From NCBI RefSeq assembly GCF_002964665.1, contig NZ_PQBZ01000042.1:493097-557096 (forward strand): a stretch of 64,000 nucleotides of DNA, in the 5' to 3' direction. The stretch is from Pseudoalteromonas sp. T1lg23B (GTDB lineage Bacteria; Pseudomonadota; Gammaproteobacteria; Enterobacterales; Alteromonadaceae). The notes below the pieces were generated by a model. The model was not told where the DNA came from, ran no database searches, and saw only the letters and a program-made list of their open reading frames with translations. Below, piece by piece: positions 52,067 through 60,761 of the stretch (positions are counted from its first letter, which is position 1; each line of letters begins with the position of its first letter). The position numbers and the translations under genes were made by a program.

Positions 52067-52104
52067 GCTGCTCAGTCCAGCGGTTTCGAGTAACGTACGC
52101 TCAC

Positions 52105-52800
52105 ATGCATAAATCAGAACGACTTTTTCAGTTAGTAAACCTTCTAAAAGGGCGACGTTTGGCCATCACAGCCAAGCAGTTAAGCGAACGTTTTGACGTA
52201 TCTGAGCGTACTATTTACCGCGACATAGAAAGCCTGCAAAGTTCGGGGCTTCCTATTTACGGCGAGGCAGGAGTTGGCTATATCATCCATGATCATCCTC
52301 TGCCTCCTATGATGTTCAGCCTTGATGAGCTCACGGCGTTATTACTTGGCAGTAAAATGGTCAGTGCATGGACCGACCCAACACTAAGCGGCCACGCAAA
52401 AGCCGCGATGGAAAAAATCGAAGCAGTACTACCCACTCAGCTAAAACAACAAAGTGAACAATCACCTTATCTTGTTGCCAGTTTTAATCATGGTGAACAA
52501 CAACAAACTTTCAGCGCATTACTCAGAGAGGCTATCAACGCGAATTACTGTGTAAACTTACAATATCAAGATGCCAATGATGCACAAAGTGTCCGCATTA
52601 TAGAGCCGCTCGGTATGGTTTATTGGGGCGGAAAGTGGACGTTAGTGGCACATTGCCAACTGCGAAATGATTACAGAGAGTTTCGCCTAGATCGCATGTT
52701 AGATCTCAGTGCTACCACAACCCCATTTGTCACCAGTACACGCAAAAACCTTGAACATTACGTTGCCTTGGTCAGAGCCAAATATGCAGAGCAAAATTAA
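52105..52800 (+). CDS. YafY-type HTH/WYL transcriptional regulator
   Basis: A 231-residue regulator: N-terminal HTH_11 (MHKSERLFQLVNLLKGRRLAITAKQLSERFDVSERTIYRDIESLQSSGLPI) and a C-terminal WYL domain, with PLGMVYWGGKWTLVAHCQLRNDYREFRLDRML. WYL domains bind ligands, often nucleic acids or small molecules. ATG 52105 is chosen because the domain starts there; the longer frame overlaps the ABM gene without conservation. It is expected to regulate the ABM gene or itself. Confidence 0.9.
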   Translation: MHKSERLFQLVNLLKGRRLAITAKQLSERFDVSERTIYRDIESLQSSGLPIYGEAGVGYIIHDHPLPPMMFSLDELTALLLGSKMVSAWTDPTLSGHAKAAMEKIEAVLPTQLKQQSEQSPYLVASFNHGEQQQTFSALLREAINANYCVNLQYQDANDAQSVRIIEPLGMVYWGGKWTLVAHCQLRNDYREFRLDRMLDLSATTTPFVTSTRKNLEHYVALVRAKYAEQN

Positions 52801-52916
52801 TCTTGCTATTTGTTGATTACATTTGAGCAAATACACGACAAATTAACATTGTATACATTATTCTTTAATCTTGATCTGTAACGCTACTTCGCTTTTACTA
52901 ACCAAGGAAACTAGTT

Positions 52917-55568
52917 ATGAAGTACGTGTTATTCGCTGTCAGCATCAATACTGCGGCACTCATAGGCCCAAATACGGCGCTGGCCCATTCTTTTCACGTT
53001 ACCCCCTTTTTACAAACAGCCTCACCCACCAGCATGTGGATCAGCTGGGAAACCAGCGGTGGTGACGAGTCGATTGTACATTGGGGTACGAGCACAGCAC
53101 TTGGCCAACACACCTCGGGAACAAGTAAGAGAGGTAACTTACTTAGCCGTATTCATGAGGTACAATTGAGTGAACTGCAACCTGATACGGTTTACTATTA
53201 TCGCGTAAAAACGGGGGATGCATTGAGCGATATTTATAGCTTTAGAACGCCTCCCATTGCCTCTCAAGAAAAAAGCGCCCGTATCCTAGCCATGAGTGAT
53301 ATGCAGCAGGACTTGGCGAACCCGAATAAGTTTCGTGAGGTGATCAACCATGGAGTGATCCCATACATTGAAAACACCTTAGGCGTCAGTCTACATGATG
53401 GACTCAATATGACCCTGATCCCAGGTGATCTGGTTGACAACGGCAACCATTACGACAGTTGGCGTAACACCTTTTTCGCACCCATTGCGCCGCTTGCTGC
53501 ACATGTACCAACTTATCCAGCGCCGGGTAACCACGAAAACGACTCTAGCCATTTTTTCAATTACTTTAACCTACCTAAAAATGGTTCACCGAACCATATA
53601 GAACACTGGTGGTATCAAGATCACTCCAACATCAGAGTCGTATCACTCGATACCAATACTGCTTATCGAACCGATGAACAACTGCAATGGCTCGACAATG
53701 TATTAGCACAGACCTGTACCAATACAGACATAGACTTTCTGTTCGCCCAGATGCACCACCCACACAAATCGGAAATGTGGTTAGCAGGAGAAACCGACTA
53801 CAGTGGTCAAATTGTTGCCAAGTTAGAGCAATTTTCGAGTAACTGTAATAAACCCAGTATTCACTTTTTTGGCCATACACATGCTTATTCACGTGGCACC
53901 AGCCGCGACCACAAACACGCCATGGTTAACGTCGCATCTGCGGGTGGGAACTTAGATTATTTTGCTGAGTATGCCCAGACTGACTACACTGAGTTCTCGG
54001 TTAGTCAGGACGAATATGGCTTTGTGGTCGTGGATGTTCAAGCGGGTAACGATCCGGCTTTTGAAATCAAACGCATCTCATTGGGTGATGAGCACACCCC
54101 ACTGAACAACACTATTCGCGATACCTTAAAAGTCAAACTTAACAACACCGCTCCGTACACACCTGAAATACTCTGGCCACAGGAAACTCACATAAATCCA
54201 AGCTGTAACTTGGCGGTTGCTTCGTTGTTTGCGGATGCCGACTTAGACAAATTCGGCGCGGCACACTGGCAAGTAAGCACGCAGTGTGACGACTTTTCGA
54301 ACCCAGTATTTGATACATGGTATCAGCATCAAAATATTTGGAATGAGCGTGACACTCGCGCGGGCAAAGCGCCGAATCGCATCACGTTACCCGATCTGCA
54401 AGCCAATCAACAATATTGCGTTCGTGTGCGCATGCGAGACCGTGCTTTGGCATGGAGCCAATGGTCTTCTGGGGTGTCGTTTACAACCATACAAACCGCT
54501 CCTTTGAGTAATAACTTGCTCCACAACCCTGAGGCTGAACAAGGCATTGAACACTGGCAAGGAGTAGGACCAATAGAAAGCTTAGCGGATGGGCAATGTG
54601 ATTCAGTCACCCCTTATAGCGGTACACACCTGTTCGCTGTGGGTGGCGTGTGTGGCAATGAACAAAGTGAAGGTGTGGCCTATCAGCGGGTTGATGTAAG
54701 TGACTATGCAACAATGATTGACCAAGGCAATATTAAAGCTCATTTTTCTGGGTATATGCGTAACTTTAACGGCAGTGACATCCCGCAAATTCACATCATT
54801 TTTAGAGGAGAACAACAACAAATTTTGGGCCTTAGCGACGCCCTTAAAGGCGCTAACTCAAGTTGGCAGTCATTCGCCAACAGTGCGATTATACCTGCTC
54901 AAACTCGCTACATTGACTATGTACTCACAGGCACAAGGAAAAATGGTACTGACAATGACAGCTACTTTGATTTACTGAGTCTAAAGATTGAGACTAAATC
55001 CTCTAATTGCCCTGTTACCACTGACCGCGGGCCCACTGGTGTACCCACAGAACATATCACTCAAGAGCACATACCGTCAGGGAACTTGCTGCAAAACCCA
55101 AGTGCTGAAATGGGGATTGATGGCTGGAGTGGCAAAGGACCTGTTGAATCACTAAGCGCAGGTCAATGTGATTCAGTCGCGCCCTATGAAGGCAATCAGT
55201 TTTTTGCCGTAGGCGGTGTATGTCAAAATGAGCGCGCCCTTGGTAGCGTGGTGCAACGTATTGATTTACAGGAATTTAGTCGTGTTATTAAAGCTGGTAA
55301 CGTGACTATGAACTTTGGTGGCATGTTACGTAACTATAGCGGCAAAGACAGCCCAGCTATCAAGCTGTCGCTATTCAATGACTCTGGAGAACTCATTGAG
55401 CATAGTCAAACACTGACCTCACAAAGTGCGCAATGGCAAAGCGTTTCAGCACAAATTTCACTGCCCGATAATACCGATTTTGTGGATTTTGTTATGACAG
55501 GCACACGCAACCATGGTTCGGACAACGACAGCTATTTTGACGCACTCTTTTTGTCTTTCAACCAATGA
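52917..55568 (+). CDS. Secreted purple-acid-phosphatase-like metallophosphoesterase with duplicated C-terminal modules
   Basis: An 883-residue exported protein. Signal peptide 1-23; an N-terminal Fn3-like domain (about 25-110: TSMWISWETSGGDESIVHWG, LQPDTVYYYRVKTGD); a calcineurin-like phosphoesterase domain with SDMQQD, GDLVDNG, GNHEND, MHHPHK and GHTHAYSRG, all metal-binding blocks; a further Fn3-like domain (about 415-525); then two copies of a 160-residue beta-rich module, each starting NLLxNPxAExGIxxW and containing QCDSVTPY/QCDSVAPY. The modules look like carbohydrate- or surface-binding domains. It would release phosphate from organic phosphoesters outside the cell. No Pho box was found upstream. 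Confidence 0.88.
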   Translation: MKYVLFAVSINTAALIGPNTALAHSFHVTPFLQTASPTSMWISWETSGGDESIVHWGTSTALGQHTSGTSKRGNLLSRIHEVQLSELQPDTVYYYRVKTGDALSDIYSFRTPPIASQEKSARILAMSDMQQDLANPNKFREVINHGVIPYIENTLGVSLHDGLNMTLIPGDLVDNGNHYDSWRNTFFAPIAPLAAHVPTYPAPGNHENDSSHFFNYFNLPKNGSPNHIEHWWYQDHSNIRVVSLDTNTAYRTDEQLQWLDNVLAQTCTNTDIDFLFAQMHHPHKSEMWLAGETDYSGQIVAKLEQFSSNCNKPSIHFFGHTHAYSRGTSRDHKHAMVNVASAGGNLDYFAEYAQTDYTEFSVSQDEYGFVVVDVQAGNDPAFEIKRISLGDEHTPLNNTIRDTLKVKLNNTAPYTPEILWPQETHINPSCNLAVASLFADADLDKFGAAHWQVSTQCDDFSNPVFDTWYQHQNIWNERDTRAGKAPNRITLPDLQANQQYCVRVRMRDRALAWSQWSSGVSFTTIQTAPLSNNLLHNPEAEQGIEHWQGVGPIESLADGQCDSVTPYSGTHLFAVGGVCGNEQSEGVAYQRVDVSDYATMIDQGNIKAHFSGYMRNFNGSDIPQIHIIFRGEQQQILGLSDALKGANSSWQSFANSAIIPAQTRYIDYVLTGTRKNGTDNDSYFDLLSLKIETKSSNCPVTTDRGPTGVPTEHITQEHIPSGNLLQNPSAEMGIDGWSGKGPVESLSAGQCDSVAPYEGNQFFAVGGVCQNERALGSVVQRIDLQEFSRVIKAGNVTMNFGGMLRNYSGKDSPAIKLSLFNDSGELIEHSQTLTSQSAQWQSVSAQISLPDNTDFVDFVMTGTRNHGSDNDSYFDALFLSFNQ
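54511..55565 (+). repeat. Tandem duplicated C-terminal modules of the phosphatase gene
   Basis: Two modules of about 160 residues (54511 to about 54995 and 55081 to about 55565) share NLL..NP.AE.GI..W, ESL..GQCDSV.PY, FAVGGVC.NE and TGTR..G.DNDSYFD. They are divergent enough to be an old duplication. Confidence 0.75.
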
Positions 55569-55578
55569 TCACATTACA

Positions 55579-55602
55579 TAGGTGGCGAAGTAAAGCCACC
55601 TA
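55579..55602 (+). terminator. Hairpin after the phosphatase gene
   Basis: TAGGTGGC (55579-55586), loop GAAGTAAA, GCCACCTA (55595-55602), 10 bp past the stop codon at 55568. No T-run follows. Confidence 0.6.
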
Positions 55603-55720
55603 CTATCAATAAATACTGCCAATTTTAGCTACACAAACAAAAATCAATGTTGCCGATTTTGTTGCATGACATACAATAATAAAGGATGAGTTTTGATGTC
55701 GTAGTACTCTGAGAGGTGAA

Positions 55721-56641
55721 ATGTTAGACGCTGAGAAGATGACCGCAGTACTCGCGGCGTTACCCGACCCAACTTTTTTAATTTCTCGTCGTGGCAAGTA
55801 TGTCGCTATTTATGGTGGCCAAGATGAGCGCTATTATCACGATGGCAGCAGCTTGATTGGTCAGTACATTGGTGATCTAATCAAACCAGAAAAAGCAAAT
55901 TGGTTTATTGCCACAATCGAACGCGCACTCACATCAAAAACACTATTAATCGAAGAATATGAACTAAGCAATAAGGACGTTAAGGGCCTGCCAGATGAAG
56001 GTCCCTCAGAGCCGATTTGGTTTGAAGGTCGTATCAAGGCGTTAGATTTCAAAATAGATGATGAAGATATTGTGATGTGGGTCGCCAGCAATATCTCGCA
56101 ACGTCATGAGTTAGAAACTAGGCTGCGACAACAAAGTGACACCGACCAACTCACGGGATTATTTAACCGTCGTCGCTTGGAGCGAGAGCTGAGTTATCAC
56201 TTCAACGCGTTCAAAAGGCATGGCTATGCCGTCTCTCTTATGATGTTCGACCTAGATCACCTCAAGCTACTCAATGACACCTGTGGGCACCATGCCGGCG
56301 ATGAAGCGATCTGCAAAATTGCACATATTTGTCAGGGGTCTTTACGACAAACTGACATCACTTGCCGCTTTGGCGGCGATGAGTTTGTAATTGTATTACC
56401 ACATCTAAACCTAGACCAAGCCACGATAACTGCAGAGCGGTTGCGCGTTGCTGTTGAGCAAGCGCTACTGAATACTCATCCGCTGCACACTCAAGAAAAC
56501 ATTCCAGTCAACATTTCGATTAGCATTGGTGTTACTGAGATTTCCGCTCAGGATGCGTCCTATGAACAGGCTCTAAAACGCGCTGACCGCGCATTGTACG
56601 AAGCAAAAAGAGGTGGCCGCAATCAGGTCGTCAGTGCCTAG
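55721..56641 (+). CDS. PAS-GGDEF diguanylate cyclase
   Basis: A 306-residue cytosolic protein. A PAS-like domain (about 8-125) is followed by a GGDEF domain (about 135-305) with RFGGDEF and an intact inhibitory I-site RQTD five residues before it. DTDQLTGLFNRRRLERE begins the domain. It should make cyclic di-GMP from GTP and be product-inhibited. The PAS input ligand is unknown. GAGAGG precedes the ATG. It is a stand-alone gene, not coupled to its neighbours. Confidence 0.93.
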   Translation: MLDAEKMTAVLAALPDPTFLISRRGKYVAIYGGQDERYYHDGSSLIGQYIGDLIKPEKANWFIATIERALTSKTLLIEEYELSNKDVKGLPDEGPSEPIWFEGRIKALDFKIDDEDIVMWVASNISQRHELETRLRQQSDTDQLTGLFNRRRLERELSYHFNAFKRHGYAVSLMMFDLDHLKLLNDTCGHHAGDEAICKIAHICQGSLRQTDITCRFGGDEFVIVLPHLNLDQATITAERLRVAVEQALLNTHPLHTQENIPVNISISIGVTEISAQDASYEQALKRADRALYEAKRGGRNQVVSA

Positions 56642-56835
56642 CGGCGCACTCTATGTGTAGAACGACTCGTACAAAAGGTTTAGCCACTATACTGAGATTG
56701 TCTTAACAAGACCGACGATAAAAAATAAATTTTGCCACGCTTCATTAGCTTATCAGCTTTTCACAAAGTAATAACAACACCCTGAATTTTGCTGCCCTAA
56801 ACTTAAAGTAATAGGTAATGAGTTATAGGTGATTT

Positions 56836-58983
56836 ATGAGAAGATACCTCAAGTGGATAGCAGCAAGCTTGGCGGTGCTTGTAGGCGTTGTAACCATACT
56901 CATAACATGGCCAATGATCACGCAAGACGAGTATACACATAGACAAGTGAAAGCTACCTCTCCTGCAACTAGCAACCTGCTGCTAGATTTTCACCCACAC
57001 ATATCAAGGGTGACCCGCCCAGCGGAAACCTTTGCCTTTCCCATCGCGCTCGGGGAAGTTGGACCCAGCCAAAACCTCTACTCTGGCCCTAACCAATATC
57101 CCTTTTTCTGTATGACGCTCGATTCTGGGCTCGGCCAGCCAGAAGTTGACAATCAACAAGGTTATGGTGTGCCCGTTTACGATGAGCTAAATAATGTGGT
57201 GGGATATAGCAAAGACTGTAGCGTCAAGACTCGCCTGTCTTACTTTGCTATTGATGAGAATTTACAACCCTACCCTGTTTCGAGCGAACAGTTAACAACC
57301 AACACCGATAAGTTATTTAGAGTTGAACAAGGCACGATCAATCGTTTTATCTACACGCTGATCATGCCCATCACAGCGCAAGAAGTCGGTGATAGATTAG
57401 CTAAATCACAGTGGAATCAGCGACTTATCTATCAGTTTAATGGTGGCTCAGGCATCGGCTACCGCCAAGGTAGACAAAGCGCTTGGAAAGTCATGAAACG
57501 CCAAGCGCAGCAATTACTGGATGGTTATGCCGTCATCAGTTCAAGCGGCAATAAAACCAGTTACACATACAACATGTTACTCGCCGAAGACACCGCAAGA
57601 CGCGTTAAAAAGCAATTCACGAGCCTGTATGGAGACCCTATTTATACCGTTGGCATTGGTGGTTCGGGCGGTGGTTTGGCGCAATATCTGATAGGCCAAA
57701 ACAGTACAGGCATTTTAGATGGATTAATTCCTCTGTACAGCTACCCAGATATGATCACCCAGACCACTTATGCGCTGGATTGTGACTTACTAAACAACTA
57801 TTTTACCTTCCGGGCAAAAAACCGAAAATCTTGGCGTGACTGGGAGCGTCGACGCCTGATTGAAGGCATGAACGCCATTAATGACTTTCCGCAACGTGCT
57901 GGATTCTTGCAACCCCTCAATCAGTTGATGGCAGGCTTCGTACCTTCATTTCCAAAGGGAAACAGTGAATGTATCAATGGCTACTTTGGCCTTTCTGCCT
58001 TCATTAACAACCCTAAGCAAGGCTTTTTACGCCAATTCTTTGCAAAGCCGGTTGTCGAGCAAACCAACTGGAGCTATTGGCAAGACATGCAACATGTATT
58101 TGGTACCGATGCCAATGGGTTTGGTCAAAGCACTTGGGACAATGTTGGAGTTCAATACGGCTTAAAAGCACTGCGAGATCAAAAAATCACCATGGCTGAG
58201 TTTTTGGATATCAATAAAAACATCGGCGCTTGGAAATATCAAAACGAAATGCACCGTGAGCATATAGTCACGCCTTTGGGCACGCAAATTCCCTTATGGC
58301 TATCATTGTGGGGAAGCGATAATATCACTGAATCTAATAGTTACTCCGCGAGTCGCCATCACGGCTCTTTGCAGGCCATGGAAGCGGCGTACCGTTCAGG
58401 TCAAGTATTCATCGGTCAAGTTCACCTACCAATCATTGATGCCCGCCACTATTTAGAGAATGACTTAGATATGCATCATATGTCGGCATCTTTTTACAGC
58501 CGACTCCGCATTGAAAAGTCACAAGGCCATCACCAAAATCACGTGATCTGGGTAGCTCACAAGGACCACGACCCAACCACACAAGCGTTCGCCATGATGG
58601 ATAAGTGGCTGCTCAATATCAAACAGCCTACCCCTGAGGGCATCATCGCTGCCAAACCAATTGGTTTGCAAGACACCTGCTTTAACGCCGATGGAAGTGT
58701 TTTTGCCACCGGAGCAGAGGTATTTAATGGTCAGTGGAACCTGCAAAGTGATGGAGCCTGTCAATCTCGCTTTCCCATGTATAGCACTAGTCGTATTGAA
58801 GCCGGGGCGCCATGGGCCGGAGACATATTCAAATGTGCTCTGATGGATGTCGATACAGCAGTGCGCAAAGGAATGTATGGGAAAGACATCACCGCAAGAG
58901 AAATTATTGCCCTGAAGACAATTTTTGTTGATGGTGTCTGCGACTATAGTCAAGGTGATGTTGGTCGACCGAAGGATATTTAA
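56836..58983 (+). CDS. DUF6351 family protein (alpha/beta-hydrolase-like)
   Basis: A 715-residue protein with an N-terminal membrane anchor or signal (IAASLAVLVGVVTILITW, about 8-26). The body has the hydrolase-like core LIYQFNGGSGIGYRQGRQS, YAVISSSGNKTSY and GIGGSGGGLAQYLIGQ (a serine elbow, G-G-S-G-G), and LPIIDARHYLENDLDMHHM. This matches DUF6351 proteins, large exported proteins with an alpha/beta-hydrolase-type core and unknown substrate. The start ATG follows TAGGTG. It stands alone, with a gap of about 190 bp after the diguanylate cyclase. Confidence 0.8.
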   Translation: MRRYLKWIAASLAVLVGVVTILITWPMITQDEYTHRQVKATSPATSNLLLDFHPHISRVTRPAETFAFPIALGEVGPSQNLYSGPNQYPFFCMTLDSGLGQPEVDNQQGYGVPVYDELNNVVGYSKDCSVKTRLSYFAIDENLQPYPVSSEQLTTNTDKLFRVEQGTINRFIYTLIMPITAQEVGDRLAKSQWNQRLIYQFNGGSGIGYRQGRQSAWKVMKRQAQQLLDGYAVISSSGNKTSYTYNMLLAEDTARRVKKQFTSLYGDPIYTVGIGGSGGGLAQYLIGQNSTGILDGLIPLYSYPDMITQTTYALDCDLLNNYFTFRAKNRKSWRDWERRRLIEGMNAINDFPQRAGFLQPLNQLMAGFVPSFPKGNSECINGYFGLSAFINNPKQGFLRQFFAKPVVEQTNWSYWQDMQHVFGTDANGFGQSTWDNVGVQYGLKALRDQKITMAEFLDINKNIGAWKYQNEMHREHIVTPLGTQIPLWLSLWGSDNITESNSYSASRHHGSLQAMEAAYRSGQVFIGQVHLPIIDARHYLENDLDMHHMSASFYSRLRIEKSQGHHQNHVIWVAHKDHDPTTQAFAMMDKWLLNIKQPTPEGIIAAKPIGLQDTCFNADGSVFATGAEVFNGQWNLQSDGACQSRFPMYSTSRIEAGAPWAGDIFKCALMDVDTAVRKGMYGKDITAREIIALKTIFVDGVCDYSQGDVGRPKDI

Positions 58984-59045
58984 CCTGTTTCAGCGCTGAT
59001 ATTTTTGTTATAGTCTTGGTCCAATTTAGGCAACAGGAAGCAAAC

Positions 59046-59381
59046 ATGGAAGCGCTATTTTCATACGGCACATTACAACAATCACAAGTGCAGCTAGACA
59101 CTTTTGGCCGCCTATTGGCAGGCGAACGTGATACTTTGCTTGGCTACCGCATTTGTGAAGTAAAAATCACCGATGCTGCCGTCATTGCCAGTAGTGGTAA
59201 AGATGTCCACCCCATTTTAGTTCACACAGGCAGTGCAAATGATAAAGTTGAAGGCACGGTTTTTATGATCACCGATGATGAACTGACACATGCGGACAAC
59301 TATGAAGTAGATGAATATCACCGTGTATCTGCCAGACTTGCCTCGGGTAAACAGTGCTGGATTTACGCTGCGGCCGAGTAA
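59046..59381 (+). CDS. Gamma-glutamylcyclotransferase (AIG2-like) family protein
   Basis: A 111-residue GGCT-like protein: LFSYGTLQQSQVQ at the N-terminus (the Y-G-T-L substrate loop), VEGTVFMITDDELTHADNYEVDEYHRVSARL with the expected catalytic Glu in the NYE segment, and a C-terminal WIYAA strand. The family converts gamma-glutamyl compounds to 5-oxoproline, or acts on related isopeptides. ATG 59046 follows AGGAAG. A 92-residue gene begins 1 bp after its stop, so the two are coupled. Confidence 0.88.
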   Translation: MEALFSYGTLQQSQVQLDTFGRLLAGERDTLLGYRICEVKITDAAVIASSGKDVHPILVHTGSANDKVEGTVFMITDDELTHADNYEVDEYHRVSARLASGKQCWIYAAAE

Positions 59382-59382
59382 A

Positions 59383-59661
59383 ATGACCAAAACCGAGAAA
59401 CGCCTTGAAAAAGCGCTAATACAACAACTAACACTCGCCTGTGAAGAACTAAAAGTGCTAACCCCACATTTTAGTTACTTAAGCCACACAGGCTCGATGA
59501 AAAAGCTCAATGCCACGCTAAATGTGCAACTCTATTGCTCTGAGCCGCTCACCAAAAGCGAGCTTGGTCAGGCGCAGGATTTAATCAACAATTACCTTGA
59601 AACACTTTCGTGTTCAGTTAAAGCCAATCAAATTAACGTAAAAGTCGATTCTAAGAACTGA
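59383..59661 (+). CDS. Small conserved hypothetical protein
   Basis: A 92-residue cytosolic protein, acidic/basic mixed, with no recognised motif. It begins MTKTEKRLEKALIQQLTLAC. Its ATG lies 1 bp after the stop codon of the gamma-glutamylcyclotransferase-like gene, a coupled arrangement. The longer frame from 59311 overlaps that gene and is not preferred. Its composition (alternating helix and strand, LNVQLYCSEPL, INVKVDSKN) fits a small alpha/beta protein. Confidence 0.65.
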   Translation: MTKTEKRLEKALIQQLTLACEELKVLTPHFSYLSHTGSMKKLNATLNVQLYCSEPLTKSELGQAQDLINNYLETLSCSVKANQINVKVDSKN

Positions 59662-59766
59662 CTTGTATTAATTTGTTAATAATTGTTAGTTGCTATTTTA
59701 TATACATGTAAGCTTCGCTAATATGACAAACTCATTTCTTGTGTACACTCTTATTAAGGATATTTG

Positions 59767-60528
59767 ATGCGCCACTTCAAGCTTACTGGCATTGCGATAT
59801 GCTGCCTGCTCGCAACGGCTTGTTCAACAGAAACAACCGATTCAAGCGATGTAAAAACAGAAGCCATTTGGTCAGATATTTACGTTACAACTAATGGCAA
59901 TGACAGTCGAGTGATTGCCGAGCTCAACGTAAGCAGCCGCAATGGCAACAATCTCAATCTGGTTCAAGGCGATAAGTTGTTTGTCACCGCCAACAATACC
60001 AGCAAAGATATGGAGAAAGATGTCGATTTCTTTGACATAGACTATCGTGCAACCTTCCCTTTCTATGCAGAAGATACGCAATACGAGATAAAGCTTTATC
60101 GCGCTGAGGAAAAAGTTACCCTAAAAAGTACCGTAACCTTACCACAAGCAATTGATATCCTAGCTCCGCAAACTGAACAAACCTTTCCAGTGGACGAAAT
60201 ATTGGATCTACGCTGGATCAAAGCAAGCTCCCCCGCTGACAATGAAACATTAAAAATCACTATTTCCAGCAAGTGTAAAAACGGCAATGAAGAAATAAGC
60301 AGCACTCACATCCTTAGTGATGTTGAAGATGATGGTAAAAAATCAATTGATTTTGAGGCTCTTGAACTGTTCAAAAATGAAAAGCTAAACAATCGCTTTG
60401 ATTGTAGTGTCAATTTTGAATTTGAACGTCGCCGCTACGGCAGTACAGACAGCCGCTATGCAGCGGGCAGTCGTACTTATGCCATCTCACACAACACGTT
60501 AGACAACATAAATATCACCCTAAAGTAG
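59767..60528 (+). CDS. Lipoprotein of unknown function
   Basis: A 253-residue lipoprotein: MRHFKLTGIAICCLLATAC ends in a lipobox (LLATAC, Cys19). The mature part is beta-rich with an ordered repeat of acidic and aromatic residues (VIAELNVSSRNGNNLN, YEIKLYRAEEK, LDLRWIKASSPADNETLKITISS), consistent with Ig-like or similar beta-sandwich domains. No family is recognised. AAGGA precedes ATG 59767. A hairpin follows the stop. The kinase/cyclase gene downstream has its own leader. Confidence 0.65.
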   Translation: MRHFKLTGIAICCLLATACSTETTDSSDVKTEAIWSDIYVTTNGNDSRVIAELNVSSRNGNNLNLVQGDKLFVTANNTSKDMEKDVDFFDIDYRATFPFYAEDTQYEIKLYRAEEKVTLKSTVTLPQAIDILAPQTEQTFPVDEILDLRWIKASSPADNETLKITISSKCKNGNEEISSTHILSDVEDDGKKSIDFEALELFKNEKLNNRFDCSVNFEFERRRYGSTDSRYAAGSRTYAISHNTLDNINITLK

Positions 60529-60539
60529 CACCCAAAATT

Positions 60540-60570
60540 ACGGTAAGTAGACATTCTCATTACTTACCGT
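60540..60570 (+). terminator. Hairpin after the lipoprotein gene
   Basis: ACGGTAAGTA (60540-60549) and TACTTACCGT (60561-60570) form a perfect 10-bp stem with an 11-base loop, 11 bp past the stop at 60528. It is followed by TCCC, so termination efficiency is unclear. Confidence 0.55.
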
Positions 60571-60761
60571 TCCCAAATTTAATAAAAATATAATTTTAGT
60601 TCCCTAAAAACAAACCTATAAGGTAGGCTATACTGACAAGCTTAAGACAAGTGCACGGAAGAGCGAAAATTTCTTGTCTAGAAGAATAAAAATCAAACTG
60701 TAACTAGGAAGTTATTCAAAGGATCTGGTTACAAATAAAAATTTATTGGAACAATTAGGCT

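Noticed and set aside
52801..52916. Possible Pho box upstream of the secreted phosphatase
   Set aside because: I looked for CTGTCAT-type repeats expected for phosphate control and saw only a single weak CTGTAA element.
58519..58953. 144-codon minus-strand frame inside the DUF6351 gene
   Set aside because: It lies fully antisense to a long, well-supported gene, and has no ribosome binding site.
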